Assembly (NCBI GenBank): GCA_965247705.1
Contig: CBDFHV010000012.1
Location: 1 to 64,000 of the forward strand
Reading direction: 5' to 3'
Length of the DNA stretch: 64,000 nucleotides
From: CBDFHV01 sp965247705
Lineage (GTDB): Bacteria > Pseudomonadota > Alphaproteobacteria > Rhodospirillales > CAMCUA01
Below the pieces are notes generated by a model. It saw only the letters and a program-made list of their open reading frames with translations, was not told the origin of the DNA and searched no databases. This document shows positions 1 through 8,746 of the stretch, one piece after another (position 1 is the first letter of the stretch; every line of letters begins with the position of its first letter). The translations under genes and the position numbers were made by a program.

Positions 1-463
1 CGCCGTCCAGAGGAACGTTGTCGAGACGTGAGTCGTCTTCGTGGAGCAGCTGAAGCGCATCGGCGAGACCAATGTGGCCGCCGGCCGTCTTCGCCTGGGC
101 GATCAAGCTCCAAGCGCGATTGTGGCGCTCCGCCGTGCGGTCGATCACTTCGAACCAAAATAAGACGACGGCCGTAACAATGGCGAATGCCTCTAAAGCC
201 CGCAGGAGCCTCACCAGTCCTTGTCTGTCAAGCCAGTTACCCGCCATGTGAAGTACCCAGGCCCCCAATCGTACCCATAAGGAGATGTAATCCAATGGTG
301 ACAACAGTATGCGGCCACTCATTTGTCGGCGCGGCTTAGGGGGTAGGTCATGAGTCACATCGACGACGCGAATCGGTTTTTGGTTACCGCCGAGTGACGA
401 TGTCGCTTGCGTCGAGTACCGTACTATCGTGAGGGGGGTTCGGCGGCGCGGACGTCTCGGCAT
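1..463 (-). CDS. N-terminal part of a membrane protein, probably a pentapeptide-repeat protein
   Basis: An open frame reads leftward from ATG 463-461 and leaves the window after 154 codons, so only the N-terminus is present. The start is well supported by an AGGAGG box about 8 bases upstream. The first 55 residues are Arg/Pro-rich and polar. A hydrophobic segment follows at about residues 90-105 (EAFAIVTAVVLFWF). After it comes RHNRAWSLIAQAK, then alternating short residues ending in VPLDG. The sequence H/N-RAW-x-L followed by a Gly-rich linker and L-x-x-V-PLDG resembles the region just before pentapeptide repeats in alphaproteobacterial membrane proteins; that assignment is inference because the repeats themselves are outside the window. 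Confidence 0.7.
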   Translation of the reverse strand, partial: MPRRPRRRTPLTIVRYSTQATSSLGGNQKPIRVVDVTHDLPPKPRRQMSGRILLSPLDYISLWVRLGAWVLHMAGNWLDRQGLVRLLRALEAFAIVTAVVLFWFEVIDRTAERHNRAWSLIAQAKTAGGHIGLADALQLLHEDDSRLDNVPLDG

Positions 464-633
464 ACTTTGTCCTCCTCTCCTGATTGTCGTGCAACTCTAA
501 CGGGACTTCTTGATCATCACGAGATTCAGTTTCAGCACAAACGTTGGCGGGCAACCGCTTCAATATTTGACTTGTTGGAGTAACAGGTGTGATTCCCGTT
601 TAGGAAAGTTGAACGATCGTGAGAAAGCAGCCC

Positions 634-1482
634 ATGAACCGCGACAGCATCGACTGGCAAGGCCCCATGCCGGCGCTGGTGACGCCCTTCGGCGCGGCCG
701 GCGCCATCGACGAAGCGGCTTTCCGGTCCAACGTGGACCGGTTGTTCGCGGCCGGGGCGACCGGCATTCTGGCGGGGGGCTGCACGGGGGAGTTCTGGGC
801 CCTGAGTCATGACGAGCGGAAGGCGCTCGCGGCGCTGGCGGTGGTGGCGGCGGACGGGCGGGGGACGGTGCTGGCGGGCACCGGGGCGGTGACGGCGGAC
901 GAGTGCATCGCGCTGACCCAGAACGCGCGCGCCGTGGGCTGCGACGGGGCGCTGATCCTGCCGCCCTATTTCGTCAAGCTCACCGACGACGAGAACTTCG
1001 CCCATTTCGCCGCCGTGTCGGCGCCAGTGTCCCTGCCCATCATCCTCTACAACATCCCCGGCAACGCGGTGAACGCCGTCTCGCCGGCCCTGGCCTTGCG
1101 GCTCGCCGAACTGGAGCACGTGGTGGCGATCAAGGAAAGCTGTGGCGACTGGAATACCTATCACGCCACCCAGCTTGCCGTGCGCGACCGTCTGCGGGTG
1201 TTTTGCGGGCCGTCGTCGGTCTACGGGGTGCCGGCGGTGGTGCTGGGCGCCGACGGGGTGATCGACTGCTTCCCCAATGTCGGGCTGCCGGGCGGGCTCG
1301 ACCTCTTCCATGCCACCCGCTCCGGCCGGCTCGACGAGGCGGAGCGCTTGCAAAGCCAGGGCCGGGCGCTCACCGACCTCTTCATCAGTGAAGGCCGGAC
1401 CATCTATCCCGCCACCAAGGCGGCGATGAGCCTTCTGGGCTACAATGGGGGCTTACCACGGCCGCGCCGCTCCAGCCTTTGA
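634..1482 (+). CDS. Dihydrodipicolinate synthase-family aldolase/lyase, C-terminus frameshifted
   Basis: A class I aldolase TIM barrel of the DapA/NanA/KDG-aldolase family, which joins or cleaves pyruvate and an aldehyde through a lysine Schiff base. Visible are the TGE motif (about residue 51), the catalytic Tyr in YNIPGN (about 139) and the Schiff-base Lys in AIKES (about 167). The exact substrate cannot be read from sequence. Start: ATG 634 with GAGAAAG upstream is preferred; an in-frame GTG at 619 with AGGAAAG is possible. The reading ends abnormally in GLPRPRRSSL. The family-typical tail (APLQPL...EGLRQGL.DLGLL) is in another frame and runs to TAG 1539-1541, so one base appears to be missing in the G run at 1446-1450. 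It is followed by a PLP decarboxylase and an SDR on the same strand. Confidence 0.85.
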   Translation: MNRDSIDWQGPMPALVTPFGAAGAIDEAAFRSNVDRLFAAGATGILAGGCTGEFWALSHDERKALAALAVVAADGRGTVLAGTGAVTADECIALTQNARAVGCDGALILPPYFVKLTDDENFAHFAAVSAPVSLPIILYNIPGNAVNAVSPALALRLAELEHVVAIKESCGDWNTYHATQLAVRDRLRVFCGPSSVYGVPAVVLGADGVIDCFPNVGLPGGLDLFHATRSGRLDEAERLQSQGRALTDLFISEGRTIYPATKAAMSLLGYNGGLPRPRRSSL

Positions 1483-1541
1483 CCGGCGTGCCGCTGGAGG
1501 GTCTGCGGCAGGGCCTTCGGGACCTGGGCCTGCTTTCGTAG
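1451..1541 (+). other. Out-of-frame C-terminal tail of the upstream aldolase
   Basis: Reading from about 1454 in the frame ending at TAG 1539-1541 gives a tail containing TTAAPLQPLTG and then EGLRQGLRDLGLL. This is the kind of C-terminus DHDPS-family proteins carry after LGYNGG. One additional G in the run at 1446-1450 would join it to the gene that starts at 634 and give a protein of about 300 residues, the usual family length. Confidence 0.6.
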
Positions 1542-1573
1542 GGCGAGACAAATACAGCCAAGGGAGGCACGAC

Positions 1574-3016
1574 ATGAACGACGCGGCGAACCCGGCGCAA
1601 CTGACGCCGAAGAAATTCAATGTCAATTTCGGCGAATTCATCGGCATCGGCGCCAACGGCAACCTGTGGGTCGAGGATTGCGACGTGAAGGACCTGGCGG
1701 ACCGTTTCGGCACCCCGCTGCTGATCATGAGCGAGGCCCAATTCCGCTTCACCTATCGCCGGTTCCGCGATGCCTTCCGCCAGCACTATCCGGGCGAATC
1801 CCAGATCCTGTTCGCCAACAAGTCCAACAACGGCCTCGCCTACCGCCACATCATGAACCAGGAAGGGGCGGGCGGCGACTGCTTCGGCGTCAACGAGCTC
1901 TACATGGCCCTGCTCGCCGGCACCGACCCCAGCACCCTGGTGCTCAACGGCTCCAACAAGGAGACCGAAGAGCTGGAAATGGCGATCGACAACGGGGTCT
2001 GCATCAATATCGACGCCGAGGACGAACTGGACCGCATCGACGCCATCTGCCGCCGCCTGGGCCGCGAGGCCGACATCGGCATCCGCCTCAAGCTGGACTT
2101 GCAACCCTTGGCGGAGCGCACCGGGGTCGCCATGCACGGGCCGGGGACGCTGAAGCAGCAAAGCGATAGCACCAAATGGGGCATGACCCGCGAGCAGACG
2201 GCGGACATCGTCAAGCGGGCGCTGAAGATGCCCCACATTCACCTTCGCGAGACCCACTTCCACCTCAGCCGCATGTCCAACGTGGCCATGGACTTCGCGG
2301 TCATGGCCCGGGAAATGATCACCTGGTCGGGATACCTGCGCGACGCCACGGGCTGGATCCCGCCCTGCATCGACATCGGCGGCGGCTGGACCTACGGCAA
2401 ATGGTACGGCTCTGGCCCGCGCAGCCAGTTGGACGACGACAAGGCGCCGACGGCGGAGGATTACGCCCGCCTCTGTGCCGCCGAGATCAAGGACGAGGCC
2501 GACAAGCTCGGCCTGCCCCTGCCCAAGCTGCGCCTGGAGCCGGGACGATCGATCTCCGGGCCAGCGGGGGTGGCCGTGGGACGGGTCGGCGCCGTCAAGC
2601 GGGGGGCCAAGCAGTGGGTCAACATGGACCTCTCGACCAACCACCTGTCCTGGTCGGCGGTGCTCGACTGGTACTACCATCCGGTGCCGGTGGTGAACGC
2701 GGACGCTGAACGCAGCGAGACCGTGGACCTGGTCGGGCCGCTGTGCAATTCCGACGAACTGGGGCCCCATGCCCAGATGCCGCCCCTGGGGCGGGGCGAC
2801 TACGTGGGGTTTCTGGACGCCGGCGGTTATGTGGAATCCTGCGCCGCCCGCTACAACGCCCAACTGCTGCCGGCCACGGTCCTGGTCGGCGGCGACCGGG
2901 CGGAGATCACCACCGAGCGCGAACAGCTCACCGACATCGTCGGCCGGTTCCGGGTGCCGCCCCGCCTGCTGGCCGGCTCCTTTGGCGCGGGCGTAGCGCG
3001 CCAGGCGGCGGAGTGA
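1574..3016 (+). CDS. Fold-type III PLP-dependent decarboxylase, diaminopimelate/ornithine decarboxylase-like
   Basis: A 480-residue enzyme of the LysA/alanine-racemase fold, which decarboxylates a basic or D-configured amino acid with pyridoxal phosphate. Motifs in order: PLP lysine in FANKSNN (K83), HFHLS, the phosphate-binding CIDIGGGW, EPGRSISGPAG, the active-site cysteine motif VGPLCNSDEL and the C-terminal GDYVGFLDAGGY. ATG 1574 follows AGGGAGG at a good distance. It lies between a DHDPS-like aldolase and an SDR. A DapA-like plus LysA-like pair recalls lysine biosynthesis, but neither copy looks like the canonical enzyme (the insert RLKLDLQPLAERTGV and the order of motifs are unusual), so a specialised pathway is more likely. 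The substrate is unknown. Confidence 0.87.
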   Translation: MNDAANPAQLTPKKFNVNFGEFIGIGANGNLWVEDCDVKDLADRFGTPLLIMSEAQFRFTYRRFRDAFRQHYPGESQILFANKSNNGLAYRHIMNQEGAGGDCFGVNELYMALLAGTDPSTLVLNGSNKETEELEMAIDNGVCINIDAEDELDRIDAICRRLGREADIGIRLKLDLQPLAERTGVAMHGPGTLKQQSDSTKWGMTREQTADIVKRALKMPHIHLRETHFHLSRMSNVAMDFAVMAREMITWSGYLRDATGWIPPCIDIGGGWTYGKWYGSGPRSQLDDDKAPTAEDYARLCAAEIKDEADKLGLPLPKLRLEPGRSISGPAGVAVGRVGAVKRGAKQWVNMDLSTNHLSWSAVLDWYYHPVPVVNADAERSETVDLVGPLCNSDELGPHAQMPPLGRGDYVGFLDAGGYVESCAARYNAQLLPATVLVGGDRAEITTEREQLTDIVGRFRVPPRLLAGSFGAGVARQAAE

Positions 3017-3051
3017 CCGGAGGCGCCGCGCCGCCGGCGCCTCGCAAGGCC

Positions 3052-3789
3052 ATGGCGGACGCAGGCCTGCTGGACCCGGCGGGGCGGGTGGTGCTGGTCT
3101 CCGGGACCTCTCGAGGAATCGGCGCCGCCATCGCCCGCCGTCTGTGGGACGACGGTTACAGCATTTCCCTCGGCGCCCGCGATCCCGAGGCAAGCCGGGC
3201 GGCCTTGGGGGCGGGGGACGAGTCCCGCGTTCTCCATGCCCGGTTCGACGCCACCGAACCGGAAACGGCGGCCCGCTGGGTGGCGGCGACGGCGGAGCGG
3301 TTCGGCCGCATTGACGGGCTGGTCAACAACGCCGGTATCCTGCGCCCCATCGACTTCGAGACGGGCGAGGAATCGCTGCTCGACGATATGTGGGCGGTGA
3401 ACGTCAAGGCCGTCTTTCGCATGATCCGCCTCGCCCTGCCGCACCTGCGCCGGGCCGGTCACGGGCGTATCGTCAATATCGCCTCCACCGACGGGAAGCG
3501 GTTTCGGGAGGCTTCGGTGTCGGTGGGCTACACCATGACCAAACATGCGCTGATGGCCCTGAGCCACGCCGCCCGCTTCGCCGGTTGGGAGGACGGGGTG
3601 CGGGTCACCGCGCTGTGCCCCGGCGCCGTGGAGACCGACATCATCGCCGGCCTGCCCGGGGTAACCCCGACCGCCCAACGCATGGACCCGGCAACCATCG
3701 CCCACCTGGTGGCCATGGTGCTTGCCCTGCCCGACACCGCCTCGGTGGCCGAACTGCCGGTGAACACGCGGCTTGAGTCGACAATTTAG
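3052..3789 (+). CDS. Short-chain dehydrogenase/reductase (SDR)
   Basis: A classical SDR of 245 residues with all the family landmarks: the cofactor motif SGTSRGIG near the N-terminus, NNAG, the catalytic Ser in NIASTDG and the YxxxK pair in YTMTK. It is expected to be a cytosolic NAD(P)-dependent oxidoreductase of an alcohol or ketone; the substrate cannot be inferred. ATG 3052 is chosen because the Rossmann strand starts about ten residues later. A GTG at 3013 overlapping the previous stop (GTGA) is in frame and would translationally couple the gene to the decarboxylase; neither start has a strong ribosome site. It ends 17 bases before the convergent livF stop. Confidence 0.87.
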   Translation: MADAGLLDPAGRVVLVSGTSRGIGAAIARRLWDDGYSISLGARDPEASRAALGAGDESRVLHARFDATEPETAARWVAATAERFGRIDGLVNNAGILRPIDFETGEESLLDDMWAVNVKAVFRMIRLALPHLRRAGHGRIVNIASTDGKRFREASVSVGYTMTKHALMALSHAARFAGWEDGVRVTALCPGAVETDIIAGLPGVTPTAQRMDPATIAHLVAMVLALPDTASVAELPVNTRLESTI

Positions 3790-3806
3790 AGGCCGAGAAG
3801 GGGCGC

Positions 3807-4679
3807 TCACCCGCCCAGGAACAGGCGCCCAACGTCCTCGTTTGCCAGCAATTCCTTGCCAGTGCCGGCGATGGCGGTTTGGCCGGCGACCAGGACGTAG
3901 CCGATGTCAGCGAACTCCAGGCCTTTCTTGGCGTTCTGCTCCACCATGACGATGGTCTTGCCGTCGATGTTCTGGAGGTCGTCGAGGATCTGGAAGACCA
4001 TGTCGATGAACCGGGGCTCGAGCCCGATCGAGGGCTCATCCACCAGCAGCACTTCGGGTTCCATAACCAGCGCCCGGGAGATCTCCAGCAGGCGCCGTTC
4101 ACCCCCCGAAAGCACTTTCGCCGGATGGCGCCGGCGTTCGGCCAAGCGGGGGTACTTGGCGAAGATTTCCTCCGCCTTCTCCTTGGCCTTGGCGGTATCG
4201 GGCATCAGGTAGCCGCCCATCCACAGGTTCTCTTCCACCGTCATGCCGGGAAAGACCGACTTGTCTTGAAGGATGTAGGCAATGCCGGCCTGGCGGAGTT
4301 TGTCCTTGGGCGTCAGGCGGGTGACATCCGTGAGATCGTCCCCGTTGCCGATGGAGATGCGTCCGGAAAAGATGTTGGTGAAGCCGAAAATCGAGTGCAG
4401 CACCGTCGACTTGCCCGCCCCGTTGGGGCCGATCAGGCACAGGGACTGGCCGCGGCCCACCTGGAGATTGAAGTCGTGCAGGATCTCCATCTTGCCGTAG
4501 CCGGCGCGCAGGTCCTCGATGTTCAGGAACGGGGCGTTGCCGGCCAATGCGGCGACGGCTTCCTTGCGCGGCCCCTCCTTCGCCAGGGCGGCGGCCTGGC
4601 GGTTGACGTCGTCGACCGAGATCACGGTTTCCACGCCGCCGCCGTGGAAACCAGCTGCCAACCGCGTGGACTCGGTCAT
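3807..4679 (-). CDS. livF: Branched-chain amino acid-type ABC transporter, ATP-binding protein LivF
   Basis: An ABC ATPase energising a Liv/HAAT importer at the inner face of the cytoplasmic membrane. It shows Walker A GPNGAGKST, Q-loop YILQDK, signature LSGGERR, Walker B LLVDEPSIGL and the LivF-type switch motif VEQNAKKG. At 290 residues it is longer than usual (about 235) because about 45 residues precede the first ABC strand. These contain Ala-rich sequence and may be a genuine extension or a late true start; no better start codon with a ribosome site is obvious. The start ATG 4679 overlaps the livG stop (ATGA). It is the last gene of the livK-H-M-G-F series. Confidence 0.92.
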   Translation of the reverse strand: MTESTRLAAGFHGGGVETVISVDDVNRQAAALAKEGPRKEAVAALAGNAPFLNIEDLRAGYGKMEILHDFNLQVGRGQSLCLIGPNGAGKSTVLHSIFGFTNIFSGRISIGNGDDLTDVTRLTPKDKLRQAGIAYILQDKSVFPGMTVEENLWMGGYLMPDTAKAKEKAEEIFAKYPRLAERRRHPAKVLSGGERRLLEISRALVMEPEVLLVDEPSIGLEPRFIDMVFQILDDLQNIDGKTIVMVEQNAKKGLEFADIGYVLVAGQTAIAGTGKELLANEDVGRLFLGG

Positions 4680-5422
4680 CAGTGGGCTCCCAGGTAGGCC
4701 TCGATGACCCTTTTGTCGTTCTGGATTTCCTCGGGCGTGCCGTGTGCAAGCAGTTCGCCGTGGGCCAGGCAGTAGATGTTCTCGGCCAGGTTCATGATCA
4801 CGCGCATATTGTGCTCGATGACGAAAAGCGTGATCCCGAATTCGCTGTTGGCCCGAAGCAGCCGGTCGATGAGGCCGTTGATCAGGGTCGGGTTGATGCC
4901 CGCCGTGGGCTCGTCCAGCAGCAGCACCTTGGGCTGGTTCATCAGCGCCATGGCGAATTCCAGCAGCTTCTGCTGGCCGAAGGACAAGTCGCCGGATATC
5001 AAGCGCCGTTTGGAATAGAGGCCGACGAACTCCAACAGCACCTCGGCCCGTTCGAGGACTTCACCCGCGTGCCGGCCGAACATGCCGCCCCAGCCGATAT
5101 CCCGCTGCGGGGTCGAGATCAGCATGTTGTCGATGCAGTTCATCTTCGAATAGATGCGGGTCTGCTGGAACGTGCGCAGGAGGCCCCGGCGCGCGATCTG
5201 CTGTACCCGGAGGCGCGAAATCTCGCGCCCGTCAAAGCGGATCGAGCCCGAATCGATGGGGTGATAACCGACGATGGAGTTGAACAGAGTCGTCTTGCCC
5301 GAGCCGTTGGGGCCGATCAAACCGGTAATCCGGCCCTCAGGCACGTCGAGGGATATGTCGCTATTGGCGACAACGCCGCCGAAGGCCTTGGAGACGCCAT
5401 GGACCTCGATGATGGTGGTCAT
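4679..5422 (-). CDS. livG: Branched-chain amino acid-type ABC transporter, ATP-binding protein LivG
   Basis: The second ABC ATPase of the importer, 247 residues, the normal LivG length. Walker A is GPNGSGKTT, the Q-loop region is RTFQQTRIY, the signature is the degenerate LSFGQQK typical of LivG, Walker B is LLLDEPTAGINP and the switch is VIEHNM. ATG 5422-5420 overlaps the livM stop by 4 bases and the gene ends in a 1-base overlap with livF, so the permease and ATPase genes are translationally coupled. An open frame extends upstream of this start but only as a shadow of livM. Confidence 0.93.
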   Translation of the reverse strand: MTTIIEVHGVSKAFGGVVANSDISLDVPEGRITGLIGPNGSGKTTLFNSIVGYHPIDSGSIRFDGREISRLRVQQIARRGLLRTFQQTRIYSKMNCIDNMLISTPQRDIGWGGMFGRHAGEVLERAEVLLEFVGLYSKRRLISGDLSFGQQKLLEFAMALMNQPKVLLLDEPTAGINPTLINGLIDRLLRANSEFGITLFVIEHNMRVIMNLAENIYCLAHGELLAHGTPEEIQNDKRVIEAYLGAH

Positions 5423-6495
5423 CGGGCCGGCTCCCCGACCCGGACATCCAGTCGATGTTCTTCCTCGGGATTGGCTGTCTCGACCACAATGCCGAACCGC
5501 TCCGGCCAGCGGTCCTGGGCCCAGCCCAGGATGCCCTGCTGGAAGAACACCACGTTGATGATGATCAACGCCCCCAGAGCCACCCACTGCCAGCCGAGGA
5601 GGTAGGTCCAGGACACCTCCTTGATGATATGGAACAGGGTGGCGCCCAGGACCGGTCCCCACAGGGTCCCCTTGCCGCCCAAGAGCGCCATCACCACCAT
5701 GAAGATACCGAACGTGATCACCGGGAAGGCGACTTCCAGGGGCTCGATGAAGCCGATCATGTTGCCGAAGACGCCGCCGGAGATGCCAAGGAAAAAGGCG
5801 GCGATGGACCAGGCGACGGTCTTGTATCGCTTGGTGTGGATGCCCATGGCCTCCGCCTTTTCCTCGTCGTCGCGGATGGCGTTGATGGCCAGGGCAAAGT
5901 GGCCGGCGTAAAGCCAGCGGAAAAACGCGAAGGCGGAGACGGCCAAGGCCATGGAAATCCAGTAGAAGAACATCGACCGGTCGCCGGGCTGACCCGGGTA
6001 GGTGGGCAAGGCCATGCCGCCGCCGCCGCCGACGTAGCTCCAGGCGCCGGTAAGCTCGCCGGCGGCAAGGGCAACCCCCAGGGTTCCGATGGCAAAGTAG
6101 GGGCCACGAAGGCCAAAGACGATCCAGCCGAAGACGACGGCGAACAGCGCACAAACGACGGCGGCGAAGATGAGCCCGAGGGAGATTCCCGTGTAGTATT
6201 GCTGGTCGGTGAACTCCACATTGATGGCGCCGGAATGGGCGGTGTATTCGGCGACGTCGTAGTAGAGGCCGACCTGCACGATGGCGCAGGCGTACATGCC
6301 GACGCCGAAAAAGGTGATGTTGCCGAGCGAGTTGTAACCCATCTGCCCGCCCAGAACGTCCCACGTCAGGGCGAACAGGATCATGATCCAGAGGACTGTG
6401 ATCTGCGTCGTGTAGGCCGGAAACAGGAGGGGGGCCGCGATCCCGGCGATCAGAATCGACCCGTGGAGGGCATGCTGCTTGACGCGGGCGCTCAT
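5419..6495 (-). CDS. livM: Branched-chain amino acid-type ABC transporter permease LivM
   Basis: An integral membrane permease of 358 residues with about nine hydrophobic segments and the conserved LivM stretch MGYNSLGNITFFGVGMYA near the N-terminus. The cytoplasmic coupling loop is RDDEEKAEAMGIHTKRYK, where the ATPases dock. Ends are charged and polar. ATG 6495 lies inside the end of livH (ATGA overlap). It pairs with LivH to form the substrate channel. The specific solute is not determined by the sequence; Liv-type importers of this kind also carry amides, urea or aromatic acids. Confidence 0.92.
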   Translation of the reverse strand: MSARVKQHALHGSILIAGIAAPLLFPAYTTQITVLWIMILFALTWDVLGGQMGYNSLGNITFFGVGMYACAIVQVGLYYDVAEYTAHSGAINVEFTDQQYYTGISLGLIFAAVVCALFAVVFGWIVFGLRGPYFAIGTLGVALAAGELTGAWSYVGGGGGMALPTYPGQPGDRSMFFYWISMALAVSAFAFFRWLYAGHFALAINAIRDDEEKAEAMGIHTKRYKTVAWSIAAFFLGISGGVFGNMIGFIEPLEVAFPVITFGIFMVVMALLGGKGTLWGPVLGATLFHIIKEVSWTYLLGWQWVALGALIIINVVFFQQGILGWAQDRWPERFGIVVETANPEEEHRLDVRVGEPAR

Positions 6496-7394
6496 ACGAC
6501 GGCCTGCCGCTGGCGCGACATCTGAAACTGGCGCCACATCAAGACGAGGACCAGCATGCCGACGACGCTCGCCTGCTGCAGTTCGGCGCCGAGCACGAAG
6601 CCCGCGAACTGCTCGGCCACGCCAAGGCCGAACCCGGCCACGATCACGCCAAGAAGATTGCCGAAGCCGGCCGCCGTGACGACAACGAATGCGCGGATGG
6701 AATGGGAAACGCCATAGAAGGGCTGGATCACCCAGATCATGGAAATCAGTGCCCCGGCGGCCCCGCAAATGGCGGCGTTCAGGGAGAAGGTGAAGGCGTA
6801 GACCCGCTCGGTGTCGATGCCCATGACCTTCGCCGCCCGGGCGTCCTGGGCGGTGGCGCGGATCGCCTGTCCCATGCGGCTGTGCTTCATGAAGAGGACC
6901 ACGATCGTCGCCAGGGACGCGGCAAGCAGCAGGGAAACGACCTTGATTTCGGCGACGGTGACCATGCCGCCGAACATCTGTCGGGTATCAAAGCCGGATT
7001 CGGCAATGCGAACTTCGGGCCCGAAGATCAGGTTGAGGATCTGCTGGATGACGATGGCCAGCCCGAACGTGGCCAGCAGTGACGTGAACAGGTCCCGCTC
7101 GATCACTCGGCTGATGATGGCGTGATAGATCACCCAGCCGAAAGCGGCCATGAAGAGCATGGCGACGGGAAGGCCCAAAATTGGGTGGATGCCGTTGTCC
7201 GCCAGCACGTAGGCCACATAGCCACCCATGATGACGAAATCGCCTTGGGCCAGGTTCTTCACGTTCATGACGCCCCACACCAGGGCCAGGCCGTAGGCGG
7301 CGAGGGCGAAGATGGCACCGATCATCAGGCCGTCCAGCAAAAGCTGAACGTTCAGGATCGGCGCCTGGATTAGAATGTCGATGTTGTCAAACAT
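6492..7394 (-). CDS. livH: Branched-chain amino acid-type ABC transporter permease LivH
   Basis: A 300-residue membrane permease starting MFDNIDILIQAP and rich in hydrophobic segments. It carries the LivH hallmark region GLALVWGVMNVKNLAQGDFVIMGGY and the cytoplasmic coupling segment RATAQDARAAKVMGIDTERVY. Length is normal for LivH. It follows the binding-protein gene after a 101-base gap that contains a perfect 11-bp stem-loop, and its 3' end overlaps livM by 4 bases. It should form the heterodimeric channel with LivM. Confidence 0.93.
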   Translation of the reverse strand: MFDNIDILIQAPILNVQLLLDGLMIGAIFALAAYGLALVWGVMNVKNLAQGDFVIMGGYVAYVLADNGIHPILGLPVAMLFMAAFGWVIYHAIISRVIERDLFTSLLATFGLAIVIQQILNLIFGPEVRIAESGFDTRQMFGGMVTVAEIKVVSLLLAASLATIVVLFMKHSRMGQAIRATAQDARAAKVMGIDTERVYAFTFSLNAAICGAAGALISMIWVIQPFYGVSHSIRAFVVVTAAGFGNLLGVIVAGFGLGVAEQFAGFVLGAELQQASVVGMLVLVLMWRQFQMSRQRQAVV

Positions 7395-7428
7395 GGGCGT
7401 CGGTTCGTCCGGTCAGCCGAGAAAAGGC

Positions 7429-7464
7429 GATGTCCGCCCCGGCGTCGCGGCCAGGGCGGACATC
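7429..7464 (-). terminator. Strong stem-loop between the binding-protein gene and livH
   Basis: A perfect 11-bp inverted repeat, GATGTCCGCCC (7429-7439) and GGGCGGACATC (7454-7464), with a 14-base loop, lies between the livK-like stop and the livH start. There is no T-run on the transcribed strand, so it looks like an intercistronic attenuating or mRNA-stabilising hairpin rather than a full terminator. Such an element would let the binding protein be made in excess over the membrane parts. Confidence 0.6.
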
Positions 7465-7495
7465 ATCAAGCCGAACGAGAGACCAGTGGTCTGGC

Positions 7496-8746
7496 TTAGG
7501 ACCCGGGCAGCTTCCGCGGCCACTGGACTGGATCGGAGGCCCACTTGGACGGCGCCACCACCTTGTACTTGCCGTTCTGGATCTGCCGCAGAACCATTGG
7601 CTTGGCGATATTGTTGCCGGCTTCCGAGAACTTGATCTGACCATAAAAGGTGCTCAGATTGGTTGCCGCCAGGGCATCCCGAACCGCTTTGGTGTCGAAG
7701 CTGCCGGCCCGCTCGAAGGCGTCCTTCCAGACCATCACGGCCGCCGAGGCCTGTGCCGCCTGATAGGGCACTTCCTTGCCCTTGTAGTCCGGGTACTCGG
7801 CGATGAATCGCTGTTCGTAATCCTTTGCCGACCCGAACAGCCCGTCCCTGTAGGTCATCGTCGGGTCCCATTGGGCCGGGCACAGGAAGCCGTTGCTCCA
7901 CTCGCCGAAGTTGGCGAGGACCTGCGACGACTCGCAATGGGTCATCGCCACCAGCGGCACGTCGATCTTCATCTCCTTGAGCTGACGGGCCGTGGTCGCG
8001 GCGCCCTTGGAATGGCCGGAGGCCACCAGCAGGTCGGGCTTCAGCGCCCGCACCTTGGTCAGGGTCGCCGAGATGTCGTTGAGGTCGCGGGGCATCTTGT
8101 CGTCGACGACGATCTTCATACCGAATTTACGGATGTCGTCGACCACGCCGGCACGCACGTCGAGGGAGAACGGATCGTTCTCGAACACCATCGCAACCCG
8201 CACGTCCTGGGGCTTCTTGCCGTTTTTCTGCGCGATTTCGGCCGCCAGGGCGATGGAGCTGGCCAGGTACTGCTCCGACGTCGAAAGCACGGCGAACAGG
8301 TACTTGTAGCCCTGGGTGAACAGGGACCGGGAGGCGCCTTCCGCCTCCACCATGGGCACCTGGTACTTCTCGACTACCGGCGCCGCGGCCCTGGTGGTGG
8401 CGGAGCTATAGGGGCCCAACAGGAACTTGACGCCGTCCTGATTGATCAGCCGCTCCAGCAGCTGTGCCGTACGGGCGGGCGTCGACTCGTCATCGTAGTA
8501 TTTGATCTGCAGCTTGTAGGTCTTGCCGCCTACCTTCACGCCGCCCGCGGCGTTGATCATCTTGGCGGCAAGGTCGTAGGCGTTCTGGGCGTGAATGCCG
8601 TTGGTGGAGTACTTGCCGGTCACTGAAATTGCTGAACCGAGGATGATCGTGTCGCCCTCGACCTTGGCGTTGGCGCCGGTCGATCCGACGGCTAACAGGG
8701 CGGCGCCGGCCACGGCGCTTCCTAGGACTTTCATGTATACGTTCAT
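7496..8746 (-). CDS. ABC transporter substrate-binding protein, LivK-like (periplasmic)
   Basis: The periplasmic solute receptor of the Liv-type importer, about 416 residues. The N-terminus is a signal peptide (MNVYMKVLGSAVAGAALLAVGSTGANA, split here by type: basic start, hydrophobic core, A-x-A end). The mature protein begins KVEGDTIILGSAISVTGKYS and has the two-lobed Peripla_BP_6 pattern (YYDDES, LLGPYSSATT, HSKGAATTARQ). ATG 8746 is chosen, with GGGAG about 11 bases upstream; a TTG at 8755 is also in frame. It is the first gene of the livKHMGF series. Binding specificity is not visible. Confidence 0.9.
   Translation of the reverse strand: MNVYMKVLGSAVAGAALLAVGSTGANAKVEGDTIILGSAISVTGKYSTNGIHAQNAYDLAAKMINAAGGVKVGGKTYKLQIKYYDDESTPARTAQLLERLINQDGVKFLLGPYSSATTRAAAPVVEKYQVPMVEAEGASRSLFTQGYKYLFAVLSTSEQYLASSIALAAEIAQKNGKKPQDVRVAMVFENDPFSLDVRAGVVDDIRKFGMKIVVDDKMPRDLNDISATLTKVRALKPDLLVASGHSKGAATTARQLKEMKIDVPLVAMTHCESSQVLANFGEWSNGFLCPAQWDPTMTYRDGLFGSAKDYEQRFIAEYPDYKGKEVPYQAAQASAAVMVWKDAFERAGSFDTKAVRDALAATNLSTFYGQIKFSEAGNNIAKPMVLRQIQNGKYKVVAPSKWASDPVQWPRKLPGS

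Noticed and set aside
567..595. Sigma-70-like promoter (TTGACT, 17 bases, TGATTC) before the first aldolase
   Set aside because: The -10 box matches poorly and alternative starts are equally possible; too weak to list.
1385..3193. 602-codon minus-strand frame opposite the decarboxylase
   Set aside because: Low-complexity Arg/Gly/His-rich translation opposite a conserved enzyme.
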